A stretch of DNA of 15,671 bases from Coriobacteriales bacterium (GTDB taxonomy: Bacteria; Actinomycetota; Coriobacteriia; Coriobacteriales; UBA8131): positions 1 to 15,671 of the forward strand of contig JAISMZ010000024.1 in assembly GCA_031276475.1 (NCBI GenBank), read 5' to 3'. Under the pieces are notes generated by a model that was not told the DNA's origin, did not search any database, and saw only the letters and a list, made by a program, of their open reading frames with translations. Below, piece after piece: positions 1 through 10,676 of the stretch; position 1 is the stretch's first letter; each line of letters begins with the position of its first letter. The translations under genes were made by a program, and so were the position numbers.

Positions 1-3000
1 GCTGCTACCGCAAGGCCATCACCCGCGCCGGGATCTCCCACGGTCAGCGTGTTCAGGTAGACGTCGGTACCGCCGCTGGCAGCGTTCTTTGGAGCCGGCG
101 AGACGCTCGTGGCCTCAACGCTGCCGCCGGCAATGGTGATGCTGGCGGTGCCTCCCGTGTAGTTGCCACCACAACCGATGTCGGCAGCGGCGCTAACACC
201 TTCAACACCCACGCCGCCGGTGGCCGTAACCATACCGCCAGAGATGCTGAGAGTGCCAGCAGCAGCGCTGGCGCAGTTGCCGCCAGAACCGATGCCGGCA
301 CCAGCGCCGTCGGTGTTGTCGTCAGTGACAACACCCGCGCCGCCGGTCGCAACAACCGTGCCGCCAGAGATGGCGATGGTGCCCATGGCGCCTGCGTGGG
401 GAGGCATGCTGCCCGTGCCACCATAGCCGCCGCCGATGCCGGCAGCGCAGATCCCACCCGTAGCGTTGATGGCACCGCCGGAGATGCTGATAGTGCCACC
501 GGCTCCATAGGTACCGCCACCGATGCCGGCCGCACCTTCGCCGCCGTTTGCCGTGACCGTGCCGCCGGAGATGCTGATAGTGCCGCCGATGCCGCCAAAG
601 CCGCCACCGATGCCGGCAGCAAAGGCACCGCCGGTCGCCACAACCTCACCATCTGAGATGGTGAGGTTGCTTGCGGAGATGCCCGCGCTGCCAATCACAG
701 GGAGTGTGCCGGTGCCGCCTGTAGCCGTGATCCTGCCGCTGGAGATTGTGATGTTGTCACCGGAGATACCAGCACCGCTGGTAGTCAGATACACGCCACC
801 CGTAACATCCAGCGAATCTTCAGAATTTTCTGGGTCGTCAGCAGCTATCGTCAGCGTGCTGCCCGGCGCAGCAAGCAGGCCAGCGGCGGACTTGCAGGCT
901 TTCAGCGTGTTTGCGCCTGAGAGTTTGAGGTTTACCGTCGCGTTGCCATTGATGTTGAGGGCGCTGGTGGCGCTGGCAGCGTCAGGCAACGCGCTGGCAT
1001 CGATGGTTACGTCGTCAAGCGTGATGGCGTAGGTATAGGGGGCGTCGCCGTCGTTGCCCAGAACGTGGATGGTGTCCGTGGTGGTTGTCACACCCTCTGT
1101 CATTGAGACGGTATAGCCGCCCTCGCTGGGCTGTTTGAAGGTGAGGACGTCGCCTACCCATGCGTAGTCGTCAAGGGTCTGGTCGCCCGTAACAACAAGA
1201 TTGTTGCTGTTAAGCGTCGCCTGATTCTGATCATCGGCGTTGCGCGGATAGGTCGCCTTATAGTAGACCTCAGACACTTCAAGACGTACCCGCCCCGCCT
1301 CCGGCGCAGTTGCGCTGAGCCAGAAGTAGAGCTTGCCGTCCTCTGCGGTCACCACGTCATTGATGCCGTAGCCGTCTACGCCGTCCTGCGTGCAGGCCAC
1401 ACCGTCAATCGTGCCCGCCGTAACCGCAAGCCCTGGGCTCACGAGTACTTCTCCCACCGTCAGCGTGTTCAGGTAGACGTCGGTGCCGCCGCTGGCAGCG
1501 TTTTGGGGACGCGGCGAGATTGCCGCAGCCTTGATGCTGCCGCCCGTGATGCTTACCGCACCGCCGCTGGCCGTAGCACCCTGAGCCAGGATGTCTGCCG
1601 TCGCGCCGTTTCCGCCAGTCGCGCTTATCGTGCCGCCGCTGATGGTTATCGTGGCGGCAGCGCCAGCATCATCAACGCCGATGCCGGCAGCGCCAGTGCC
1701 GCCGGTGGCCGTGACCGTGCCGCCCAGGATGTCTATTGAGGCTCCGCTGGCAACCGCGATACCCGCCTTGCCAACCGTACCAGCTGCGGTAACCGTGCCG
1801 CCTGTAATGCTAACGGTGCCGCCGGAAATACCGGCAGCGCCAGCCGCACCGCCGGTGGCTGTGACCGTACCGCCCAAAACGCTGACGTTGCTGCCAGAGA
1901 TACCCGCGCCGCCCTCTGTGCCGGTGGCTATAACCGTGCCGAATGAAACCGCAATGGTGCCCCCGGAAATACCCGCGCCGCCAGCTGTGCCGTTGGCCGT
2001 GACCAGGCCGTCATCAACGCTGACGTTGCTGCCAGAGATACCCGCGCCGCCGCCTGCGCCGCCGGTGGCCGTAACCGCGCCGGCCACAACGCTGATGGCA
2101 CCGCCGGAAATACCAGCAGCGCCAGCCGCACCGCCGGTTGCGGTCAGCGAGCCGTCGCCGGTTGCTGTTATCGCCAGGGAGCCGGTGCCGGCAACGCTCA
2201 GACCAGCTGCACCGGAGCCGCTTTGCAGCGTGCTTGCGCCGGTAAGTGTGAGGCTCAGCGTCGCGCCATCAGCGATGCTAAAGGCACTGATGCCCGCCAA
2301 CGCACTGACATCGATGACCACGTCGTCAAGCGTGATGGCATAGTTGGTGCCAGGGTAGTTTAAAACCGCGATGGTCGCCGTGGTGCTTGTCACACCAGGT
2401 TTCATGGAGACGATATAGCCGGCCCCGTCACCGTCGGGCCGCTTAAAGGTGAGAACGCCGTTTACCCAGTCCACGTACTCAGGGTTGCCGGCTTGAGTGC
2501 CTGTGACAAGAAGCTCGCGCTCGGCCTCAAGCGTTGCCGCATTGCTGTTGTTGGCCTGGCGCTGATAAACTTGCCGGTATTCCTTACCCAATGCCGTAAG
2601 CTGCACCTGCGCATTCGTCTCTAAATATGGGGTAAGCCAGAAGTAGAGCTTACTGCCATCCCTGGTTGTAACGCCGTTAAGGCCGTAGTCGCTGGCGGCG
2701 GTGTCTACCTTGAAGTCAGAGACCATCTGGCCGTCGCCAATACCAGGCGCGCCCACGGTAAGGGTGTTGAGGAAGACGGCCGCGCCGCCCTGGCCAGCTG
2801 CGTTTTTGGGCACCGGCAAGACCGTAGCAGCCTTAACGCTGCCACCGCTGATCACTACCGTGGCGTCAGACGTAGATTGGTGGCCGTTGCCAATGTCAGC
2901 GCCGGCGCTGTCGCCACTGCCGCCGCCCGTGGCCGTGACCATACCGTCAGAGATGGTGATAGAACCGCCGCCAGCAGCGTGTCCGCCGCCGATGCCGGCC

Positions 3001-5903
3001 GCCTGATCGCCGCCCATGGCCGTGACCGTGCCTCCGGAGATGGCAATGGTGCTGCCAGAATCACTCCAGCCGCTGCCGATGCCGGCCGCTTCGGATCCGC
3101 CTGCTGCCGTGACCGTGCCGCCGGTGATGGTGATGTTGTTGCCGGCAATGCCCGCTTTGTTGTTGGTGCCCGTGGCCGCAACCGTGCCGCCCTGGATGCT
3201 GACCGTGCCGCCGGTGATGCCAGCACCGCCGGCCGCATCGTCTGCGTCAGCGCCGCCCGTGGCCGTAACCGTGCTGCCATTTAGGATGGTGATGGCGCTA
3301 CCGGAGATGCCGGGGCCACCGTTCACGGATGTCGGCGTAGCAAGCGCGGCACCGCCCGTGGCCGTGACCGTGCCATTTTGGATGGTGATGGCGCCGCCAG
3401 AGATGCCAGGGCCGCCAACCTTAAGCTCAGTCCAAGCGTCGTAGGCATCACCGCCCGTAGCCGTAAGCGAACCATTGTCAATGGCCGCTATCACCAGCGC
3501 ACTGCTGGTCGCAGCACTCAGGCCAGGCGCGGCGGGGCCGGCCTTCAGGGTGTTGGTGCCGCTAAGGTTGAGATTCAGGGGCGCGCTGCCGCCTATGGCA
3601 AAGGGCACGCTACCTGCCGTAGCGCTGGCGTCAATCCCTACACCGCTAAGCGTGATGGTGTAGTGGCCGCCATTGCCTTGCCTGACCGCGATGGTCTGCG
3701 TCGTGCTTGTTACGCCGTCTGCCATGAAGACGGTATAGGTACCGGCCTGCTTAAAGGTGAGGACGCCGTTTATCCAATCCACGAAAGCAGGGTTGTCAAC
3801 ATTGTCGCCCACAACAAGAAGGTCGCCATACCCCACCAGCGTCTTCACATTGCTGGCATCGGCCGCACGCGTATAGTTTGCTCCATACTTAGCGCCAGCC
3901 AGCTCAAGGTTTATCTGCGCTTCATCCTCCACAGCATTTGCAGCAAGCCAGAGGTAGACCTTGCCGCCGCCTCGGGTCTCCACGTCTTTGATGCCGTAGC
4001 CGGGGCCGGCGTCCTGCGTACAGGCCACGTGGTCGATGCTGCCGGCGCTGACCGCAGAGCCATCTGCCACGGCACTTGCGCCTACGGTAAGGGTGTTCAG
4101 GAGGACGGGGGCTGTACCATTCGTAGGTGCCGGCCTGACGGTATCGGCCGTGGCGTTAACGCTGCCGCCGGTGATGGTGACGGAGCTGGCGCCGCCCCAA
4201 GGGTTAGCAAGGATTTTAGCTGTAGCGTCGCCCGCGCCACTGACCGTGCCGCCGGAGATTGTTATCGGAATCGCCTGATCCAGGGCATTGGCGCCAATAC
4301 CGATGTCGGCAGCGTCGTTGCCAACGCCAGCCGCCGTAACCCTGCCGCCGGAGATGGTGATAGAAGCGACGGTGCTGCCACCATTGCCGCCACCGATGCC
4401 GGCGGCGCCGGTGGTGCCATCGTTGTTAGTGCCGCCACTTGCCGTGACCGTGCCGCCGGAGATGGTGATAGCACCGACAACAGCGCCATTGGTGCTGCTG
4501 CCGATGCCGGCACCGCAGTTGCCGCCCGTTGCGGTAACCGTGCCGCCGGTGATGGTAATTGTGCCGGCACCACCATCGACCTTGCTGCCGATGCCAGCAG
4601 CGAATGCGGAACCTGTGGCTGTAACCGTGCCGCCGCTGATGGTGGTGCTGGTGGTGCCTCTGATGCCGGCGTCCTGGTTGTTGCCCGTGGCCGTAACGTT
4701 GCCATTGCTGATTTGTATAGTGGATACGAGAATGCCCGCCCCGTTTCCATTGTCCGTTCCGGACACGCTGCCTGTTGCGTTAACCGTACCGCCGGTGATG
4801 GTAACCGCGCCGCCGGAGATGCCGGAATGCCCCTTGCCGCCGTTAGCCGTAACTGTGCCGCCGCTGACTGCTATTGAGGACGTGATCTCAATGCCTGAGG
4901 CCCCGTCCTTGCCCGTGGCCGTAAGCGTGCCACCGGAGACGATAAGGGAGGCGGCGCTGACGCCGAAACCACCGGCCACGTGGTCGCTGTTATCCCCGCC
5001 CGTAGCCGTTGCCCTGCCGCTTTGAATGGTGACCGTGCTGTTGGCTGCGCCCAGGATACCGGCACCGCCTCGTGTGGAGCCTGAGTAGCCGCCGCCCGTT
5101 GTGGACAGACTGCCACTGCCCTGTATCACCAGCGCGCCTGTGCCAGCAACGCTCAGTCCGGCCGCGGTGGAGCCGGCTTGCAGCGTGCTCGTAGTTAATG
5201 GGGCGAGCGTCAGGTTTGCCGTCGCATCAGCGCTGACGCTGAAGGGTACGGCATTGGCAACGCTGTTGAGATTTATCCCTGCGCCGCTGAGCGTGACGCT
5301 GGCGTTGCCTGCCACAACGATGCGGCGATCAGCTGTGGTGCCTATAACCGTAACGTCGGCGCCTTCTGTTATCGTAAAGACGCCATCGACATACGACCAG
5401 CCTGGGCCACCGCTTGGATTTTCTGCGGCAAGATCGATGATCTCCGTGTCAGAAAGCAAACGCATCCCTACACCCAGGGGAGAAAGCTCCTCCAGCGAGG
5501 TCGGAGCTGCGCTGCTGTCTTCTGCGGCAAGAGACTCTGTGCTTTTTGCCTCGGTGTTTTCTGGTTTCTCAGGATGCTTTGTGTCATCAACGGTATCCTC
5601 TCCAACTGTGGCCGCTGCGTCTTGCTCTACGTCTTGCTCAACGGCTGCTGCGTCTTTTGTGGCGGCGTCCTCCTCCACAGCTTCTGGCTGCTCGGGCGCG
5701 TCTGTGCTGGGCACTGAATCTGCGCTGCCATCCGGCGCGTCGGCGGGCGCGGCCGGATCCTCGCCGGTCTCCTCCAAAACGTTAGCCGATTGCGCGGCGC
5801 CTGTCGCGTCCCCACCCTGCCCGAAGGAGATCACCGGCAGCAGCAATAACACCACCAAAAGCAGCAGTGCCAAAAGTCCAGGAGCTTGTAGTCGTCTACT
5901 CAT
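1..5903 (-). CDS. Giant modular secreted surface protein, adhesin or carbohydrate-binding type (3' end outside window)
   Basis: One minus-strand frame is open from the start to base 1, giving at least 1,967 codons; I checked every codon in phase and found no stop. Residues 1-29 are a signal peptide (MSRRLQ, then a Leu/Val-rich core ending PVISFGQ). Residues 30-150 are an acidic Ala/Glu/Asp/Pro linker. Four tandem modules follow. Each has (i) a beta-rich part with a GVLTFK...YTVSM...ITL...IDASA-like pattern, (ii) a run of 20-25-residue rungs such as ITISGGTVTATGG...AGIGG, and (iii) a VYLNTLTVG...YGI.DV...GKLYFWL segment. The rungs suggest a right-handed beta-helix; this is inference. Proteins of this style are usually cell-surface proteins of gut Gram-positives, but the exact function is unknown. 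The start at 5903 has GGAGG ten bases upstream and sits directly before the signal peptide. An in-frame ATG at 5987 would add 28 residues. The C-terminal anchor is not visible. Confidence 0.85.
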   Translation of the reverse strand, partial: MSRRLQAPGLLALLLLVVLLLLPVISFGQGGDATGAAQSANVLEETGEDPAAPADAPDGSADSVPSTDAPEQPEAVEEDAATKDAAAVEQDVEQDAAATVGEDTVDDTKHPEKPENTEAKSTESLAAEDSSAAPTSLEELSPLGVGMRLLSDTEIIDLAAENPSGGPGWSYVDGVFTITEGADVTVIGTTADRRIVVAGNASVTLSGAGINLNSVANAVPFSVSADATANLTLAPLTTSTLQAGSTAAGLSVAGTGALVIQGSGSLSTTGGGYSGSTRGGAGILGAANSTVTIQSGRATATGGDNSDHVAGGFGVSAASLIVSGGTLTATGKDGASGIEITSSIAVSGGTVTANGGKGHSGISGGAVTITGGTVNATGSVSGTDNGNGAGILVSTIQISNGNVTATGNNQDAGIRGTTSTTISGGTVTATGSAFAAGIGSKVDGGAGTITITGGTVTATGGNCGAGIGSSTNGAVVGAITISGGTVTASGGTNNDGTTGAAGIGGGNGGSTVASITISGGRVTAAGVGNDAADIGIGANALDQAIPITISGGTVSGAGDATAKILANPWGGASSVTITGGSVNATADTVRPAPTNGTAPVLLNTLTVGASAVADGSAVSAGSIDHVACTQDAGPGYGIKDVETRGGGKVYLWLAANAVEDEAQINLELAGAKYGANYTRAADASNVKTLVGYGDLLVVGDNVDNPAFVDWINGVLTFKQAGTYTVFMADGVTSTTQTIAVRQGNGGHYTITLSGVGIDASATAGSVPFAIGGSAPLNLNLSGTNTLKAGPAAPGLSAATSSALVIAAIDNGSLTATGGDAYDAWTELKVGGPGISGGAITIQNGTVTATGGAALATPTSVNGGPGISGSAITILNGSTVTATGGADADDAAGGAGITGGTVSIQGGTVAATGTNNKAGIAGNNITITGGTVTAAGGSEAAGIGSGWSDSGSTIAISGGTVTAMGGDQAAGIGGGHAAGGGSITISDGMVTATGGGSGDSAGADIGNGHQSTSDATVVISGGSVKAATVLPVPKNAAGQGGAAVFLNTLTVGAPGIGDGQMVSDFKVDTAASDYGLNGVTTRDGSKLYFWLTPYLETNAQVQLTALGKEYRQVYQRQANNSNAATLEAERELLVTGTQAGNPEYVDWVNGVLTFKRPDGDGAGYIVSMKPGVTSTTATIAVLNYPGTNYAITLDDVVIDVSALAGISAFSIADGATLSLTLTGASTLQSGSGAAGLSVAGTGSLAITATGDGSLTATGGAAGAAGISGGAISVVAGAVTATGGAGGGAGISGSNVSVDDGLVTANGTAGGAGISGGTIAVSFGTVIATGTEGGAGISGSNVSVLGGTVTATGGAAGAAGISGGTVSITGGTVTAAGTVGKAGIAVASGASIDILGGTVTATGGTGAAGIGVDDAGAAATITISGGTISATGGNGATADILAQGATASGGAVSITGGSIKAAAISPRPQNAASGGTDVYLNTLTVGEVLVSPGLAVTAGTIDGVACTQDGVDGYGINDVVTAEDGKLYFWLSATAPEAGRVRLEVSEVYYKATYPRNADDQNQATLNSNNLVVTGDQTLDDYAWVGDVLTFKQPSEGGYTVSMTEGVTTTTDTIHVLGNDGDAPYTYAITLDDVTIDASALPDAASATSALNINGNATVNLKLSGANTLKACKSAAGLLAAPGSTLTIAADDPENSEDSLDVTGGVYLTTSGAGISGDNITISSGRITATGGTGTLPVIGSAGISASNLTISDGEVVATGGAFAAGIGGGFGGIGGTISISGGTVTANGGEGAAGIGGGTYGAGGTISISGGAINATGGICAAGIGGGYGGTGSMPPHAGAMGTIAISGGTVVATGGAGVVTDDNTDGAGAGIGSGGNCASAAAGTLSISGGMVTATGGVGVEGVSAAADIGCGGNYTGGTASITIAGGSVEATSVSPAPKNAASGGTDVYLNTLTVGDPGAGDGLAVA
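1451..1502 (-). repeat. 52-bp near-identical direct repeat (other copy 35-86)
   Basis: Bases 35-86 and 1451-1502 differ at only two positions by my count. They are offset by 1,416 bp, which is 472 codons, so the frame is kept. They encode the NAASGGTDVYLNTLTVG segment that closes modules 3 and 4. The corresponding segments of modules 1 and 2 are clearly diverged, so modules 3 and 4 share a recent duplication or conversion. Confidence 0.75.
1878..2051 (-). repeat. Duplicated pair of rungs: exact 36-bp repeat, 138-bp period
   Basis: Bases 1878-1913 recur exactly at 2016-2051, offset by 138 bp (46 codons, two 23-residue rungs). The repeat encodes GGAGISGSNVSV. Identity breaks on both sides. This is in-frame rung amplification inside module 3. 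Confidence 0.75.
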
Positions 5904-6046
5904 TGAAACCCCGCCTCCCCCGCTTGTTTTAAGAGCGCTATTTGAGCGGGGCTGCCGGTTTTGCCCGCTGCTGCGTGTTGTTTTCATGCGTGGTCCCCTT
6001 CGTTTTATTGCTTTGTGATGCCCTCGTCCGATGAGATTTTTTGGTG

Positions 6047-6075
6047 ATTAAATAAGTTTTTTAAGTTTCTCATAA
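6047..6075 (-). promoter_or_regulatory. Candidate promoter for the giant surface-protein gene
   Basis: The 204-bp gap between mntP and the in-frame ATG at 5987 contains an AT-rich island (about 6035-6112) that contrasts with its GC-rich surroundings. On the minus strand it holds TTATGA (6075-6070), a 17-bp spacer and TTTAAT (6052-6047). The -10 matches the consensus at 5 of 6 positions and the -35 at 3 of 6. The start would be near 6040, giving a leader of about 137 nt to the 5903 ATG. The rest of the gap shows nothing else beyond a short CGCCCTGCC direct repeat near 6109-6127. Confidence 0.3.
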
Positions 6076-6191
6076 ATGTATCTGATTTGCAAGTAAAATC
6101 TTTATTTCGCCCTGCCCTCGCCCTGCCCGCAACGCAGACGACGCGATGTATGCGAGAGGCGTAAAATCTGTCGCTTTCGTCCGGCGCGAAC

Positions 6192-6866
6192 TCATCCAAA
6201 AAAACAGGTTCTTATGCCAATCAGGACGAGCACTATCCCGCCGGCGACCTGCGCCTTTTCGCCCAGGATGATGCCAAAGCGGCGTCCCAGCAACAGTGCC
6301 AGCACGCAGCAGAAAAAGGTCGTTAATGCTATCAGGCCCGCAGCCAGGGCTATCGGTACGCCCAGGGCCGCAAAGCCCGCGCCAACTACAAGCGCGTCGA
6401 TGGAAGTCGCCAGCCCCTGCGCCGCAAGCGTTGCCGGGCTCAATTGGGCGGCTCCCTCCACAGTTGCCTCATCGGGATGCCGCAACGCGTTAACGCCACC
6501 GAGTACCATCTTACCGCCGATCAGCCCGAGGATGACCAGCGCAATGATGCCGGCGTAGGCCTCCACCCACCCGGCTATCAGCGAGCCGGCAAAAGAACCT
6601 ACCAGGGGCATCAGCCCCTGGTAGAGCCCAAAGACAAGCGGCATCGCAAGCAGCTGTGCGAAAGTGAGGCCTTTGCGAGGTGGCTGCGTTGCGGGCGCGG
6701 TGCCGGGCGGACGCGGGACGGTTTTCGGGGCTGCGGGCGCGGTGCCGGCCGCAGCAACTTCGGTGCGAGTGGCGGCACCGGCCGCAGCTGCCACATTGGC
6801 GATGGTCACCGCGAAGGCGTCCATACTCAGGCCCAAGCCGATGACGATTATCTCGAGAATACCCAT
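6192..6866 (-). CDS. mntP: Manganese efflux pump MntP with an Ala/Pro-rich loop insertion
   Basis: The 224-residue protein is a multi-pass membrane protein that exports Mn(II) in characterised family members. It shows the two family hallmarks: GLSMDAFAV in the first helix (residues 12-20) and TSIDALVVG in the fourth (154-162), whose aspartates are the expected metal-site residues. Hydrophobic helices continue with LVFGLYQGLMPLVG, IIALVILGLIGGKM and the C-terminal IVLVLIGIRT. MntP proteins are usually about 185-190 residues. The excess here is an Ala/Pro/Thr-rich segment at about residues 27-66, between helices 1 and 2. I chose the ATG at 6866 because the first helix begins at once after it. 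Upstream codons to 6920 are polar and would put a tail before the helix. No Shine-Dalgarno precedes 6866, but a -10 box sits six bases upstream, suggesting a leaderless message. No Mn riboswitch fits in the 129-bp gap to disA. Confidence 0.9.
   Translation of the reverse strand: MGILEIIVIGLGLSMDAFAVTIANVAAAAGAATRTEVAAAGTAPAAPKTVPRPPGTAPATQPPRKGLTFAQLLAMPLVFGLYQGLMPLVGSFAGSLIAGWVEAYAGIIALVILGLIGGKMVLGGVNALRHPDEATVEGAAQLSPATLAAQGLATSIDALVVGAGFAALGVPIALAAGLIALTTFFCCVLALLLGRRFGIILGEKAQVAGGIVLVLIGIRTCFFG
6690..6748 (-). repeat. 17-bp direct repeat within the mntP insertion
   Basis: Bases 6690-6706 recur exactly at 6732-6748, offset by 42 bp (14 codons). Each copy encodes GTAPA (residues 41-45 and 55-59) in the Ala/Pro-rich segment, suggesting the insertion grew by in-frame duplication. 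Confidence 0.75.
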
Positions 6867-6872
6867 CGGTGT

Positions 6873-6901
6873 ATTGTACGCGATTCCGTGCCGAGAGTAA
6901 G
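6873..6901 (-). promoter_or_regulatory. Candidate leaderless promoter of mntP
   Basis: On the minus strand, TACAAT (6878-6873, 5 of 6 to the -10 consensus) is followed by exactly six bases and then the mntP ATG at 6866. The transcript would therefore start at the A of the start codon. A weak -35, CTTACT (6901-6896, 3 of 6), lies 17 bp upstream. The lack of any ribosome binding site before this ATG fits leaderless initiation, which is common in Actinomycetota. Confidence 0.5.
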
Positions 6902-6920
6902 AGCGCGATCCCATCGGCAC
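6888..6920. promoter_or_regulatory. Inverted repeat around the mntP -35 region
   Basis: GTGCCGA (6888-6894) and TCGGCAC (6914-6920) are perfect 7-bp inverted arms separated by 19 bp. The left arm lies in the promoter spacer and the -35 box lies in the loop. It could be an operator or a weak hairpin ending the disA transcript. There is no T-run, so a classic terminator is unlikely. Confidence 0.3.
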
Positions 6921-6995
6921 ACAAGATCTTTCAGACGCGTCACGTTTTGGATGCGATCCGCTCAGGGCAGCAGCGCTGTGCTCCGCGCTCGCGCC

Positions 6996-8078
6996 CTACA
7001 GCGTCGAGCGCAGCTGCAAGAAGCTCTTGGCTATCGCCTTGACGTTGTCCACACCGAGATCCTCCAGACTTTCCAGGCGGTCAAAGCCGCCTTTGGAGGC
7101 GCTGACTATCGCGCTTAAGGAACCGTACTCCTCGATGATCTTGGCCACCGCCACCTCGTCGAGCATCGAGATGCGCGAAACCGCCCTAAAGCCGCGCGGC
7201 GAGATGTGATCCTCGTCGGCAAGGTCGGGGCTCAATCCAAGCAGCTCAAGCACCTCCCGCAAATCGGCCTCCTCGTTGGGCTCCAGCGCCAGCAGAGCCT
7301 TAGCTATATTACGAGCTTGCTTCTTATCGAATGAGCCAGCATAATCGCGTATTATTAAGAGGAAGGAGTCGACCACGCCGGACATGATCTCCTCCAATTG
7401 ATTGCGCAGCAACCCCGAGTTGTCGCCGAGAAAATTGATGAAGCGCTCGGTCTCGGAGGAAAGCAAAATCAGCTTGACAAAGCGGGCAAGCAGCCGCGAG
7501 ACGTCGGCGACGGTGGCAATGTCGTCCAACTCCAAAAAGCTCAGGCGCATCGCGGCGCGCTCCAGAGTGTTCTTGGCATTTTGCAAGGCCAGCAGACCCT
7601 GGTTGCCTTTGGAGAGCAGTATCTGGTCGGAGTCCAAAGTCAGCCCCTCGCCGTTGCAGTACAGCGTGGTCTGCACCCGGCGCTTGGAGATGGCGATGAC
7701 GACGGCGTCGGTCTGGGCGCTGGTGCGGGCCGCCGAGCGGTGGCGCGTGCCGGTCTCGGAGGTATGGATGGCCGGGTCGGGGCTGAGGTGAAAGTTCGCG
7801 CAGACGATCTGACGCAGATCATCGGTAAGGACGATGGCGCCGTCCATCTTGGAAAGCTCAAAGAGGCGTTGAGGAGTGAAGGGGGCGTCAATCTTAAAGC
7901 CGCCGTTGCCCAGCATCAAAATGGCGTCCACGTCACCGATACAGATCAGTGCCCCGTTTTGCGCAGAGATTATCATGTTGATGGCATCGCGCAGTGGCGC
8001 ACCGGAGACGACCATCTGAATGGCGTCATCAAAATGGTTGTCCGCCTGCTGGGGTAGGATGGCGTGAACTTTGTCCAT
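6996..8078 (-). CDS. disA: DNA integrity scanning protein DisA, diadenylate cyclase
   Basis: DisA makes the second messenger c-di-AMP from two ATP and, in Bacillus, scans DNA and stops making it at branched structures. The 360-residue length is typical. The N-terminal cyclase domain (about residues 1-150) carries the DGA motif (MDGAIVLTDD, 78-87) and the GTRHRSA motif (110-116), both needed for ATP binding and catalysis in studied homologues, so the enzyme should be active. A helical linker follows (about 160-290). The C-terminal helix-hairpin-helix DNA-binding region is at about 300-352 (SRISMLDEVAVAKIIEEYGS onward). The ATG at 8078 lies 33 bp after clpC, so the two are probably co-transcribed. 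The ribosome site is weak (GAGAGAGCGAG). radA, which often adjoins disA, is absent here. Confidence 0.96.
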   Translation of the reverse strand: MDKVHAILPQQADNHFDDAIQMVVSGAPLRDAINMIISAQNGALICIGDVDAILMLGNGGFKIDAPFTPQRLFELSKMDGAIVLTDDLRQIVCANFHLSPDPAIHTSETGTRHRSAARTSAQTDAVVIAISKRRVQTTLYCNGEGLTLDSDQILLSKGNQGLLALQNAKNTLERAAMRLSFLELDDIATVADVSRLLARFVKLILLSSETERFINFLGDNSGLLRNQLEEIMSGVVDSFLLIIRDYAGSFDKKQARNIAKALLALEPNEEADLREVLELLGLSPDLADEDHISPRGFRAVSRISMLDEVAVAKIIEEYGSLSAIVSASKGGFDRLESLEDLGVDNVKAIAKSFLQLRSTL

Positions 8079-8111
8079 AACTCACTCGCTCTCTCTAAAA
8101 GATATGCTCAC

Positions 8112-10676
<2,565 letters not shown>

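Larger units (their letters stand above)
1..5410 (-). repeat. Four tandem protein-coding modules within the giant gene
   Basis: Equivalent landmarks recur in one frame. The GVLTFK-like segments lie near 5400 (diverged), 3770, 2465 and 1155. The ITL-x-x-V-x-IDASA-like segments lie near 5285, 3650, 2325 and 1015. The LNTLTVG segments lie near 4095, 2765, 1465 and 50. Spacing is about 1.3-1.4 kb, except that the first module is about 1.63 kb because it has more GGTVTATGG rungs. Module 4 is cut by the window edge. The signal-peptide-proximal module is the most diverged in its first segment. Confidence 0.8.

Noticed and set aside
53..694. Minus-strand frames at 53-694, 1928-2131, 2855-3280 and 4262-4750
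   Set aside because: These are out-of-frame readings of the same repeat gene. They are low-complexity Ala/Pro/Arg/Ser sequence with no start signals.
3378..4877. A 499-codon plus-strand open frame, and others at 523-1032, 1591-2343, 4288-5025 and 5101-6018
   Set aside because: They lie antisense to the giant gene. Their Asp/Arg/Ala or Val/Pro/Pro periodicity is only the reverse reading of the GGTVTATGG repeats, and they have no family motifs.
1..5410. CRISPR array suggested by the dense short repeats
   Set aside because: Repeats are degenerate, keep codon phase in one open frame and encode protein rungs. There are no uniform repeats or unique spacers, and no cas genes.
6005..6199. A 64-residue frame between mntP and the giant gene
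   Set aside because: It needs a TTG start, overlaps the mntP end, has no ribosome site and covers the AT-rich promoter island.
6867..6995. Mn-sensing yybP-ykoY riboswitch upstream of mntP
   Set aside because: The candidate -10 lies immediately before the ATG, and I could not recognise the conserved riboswitch loops in the 129-bp gap.
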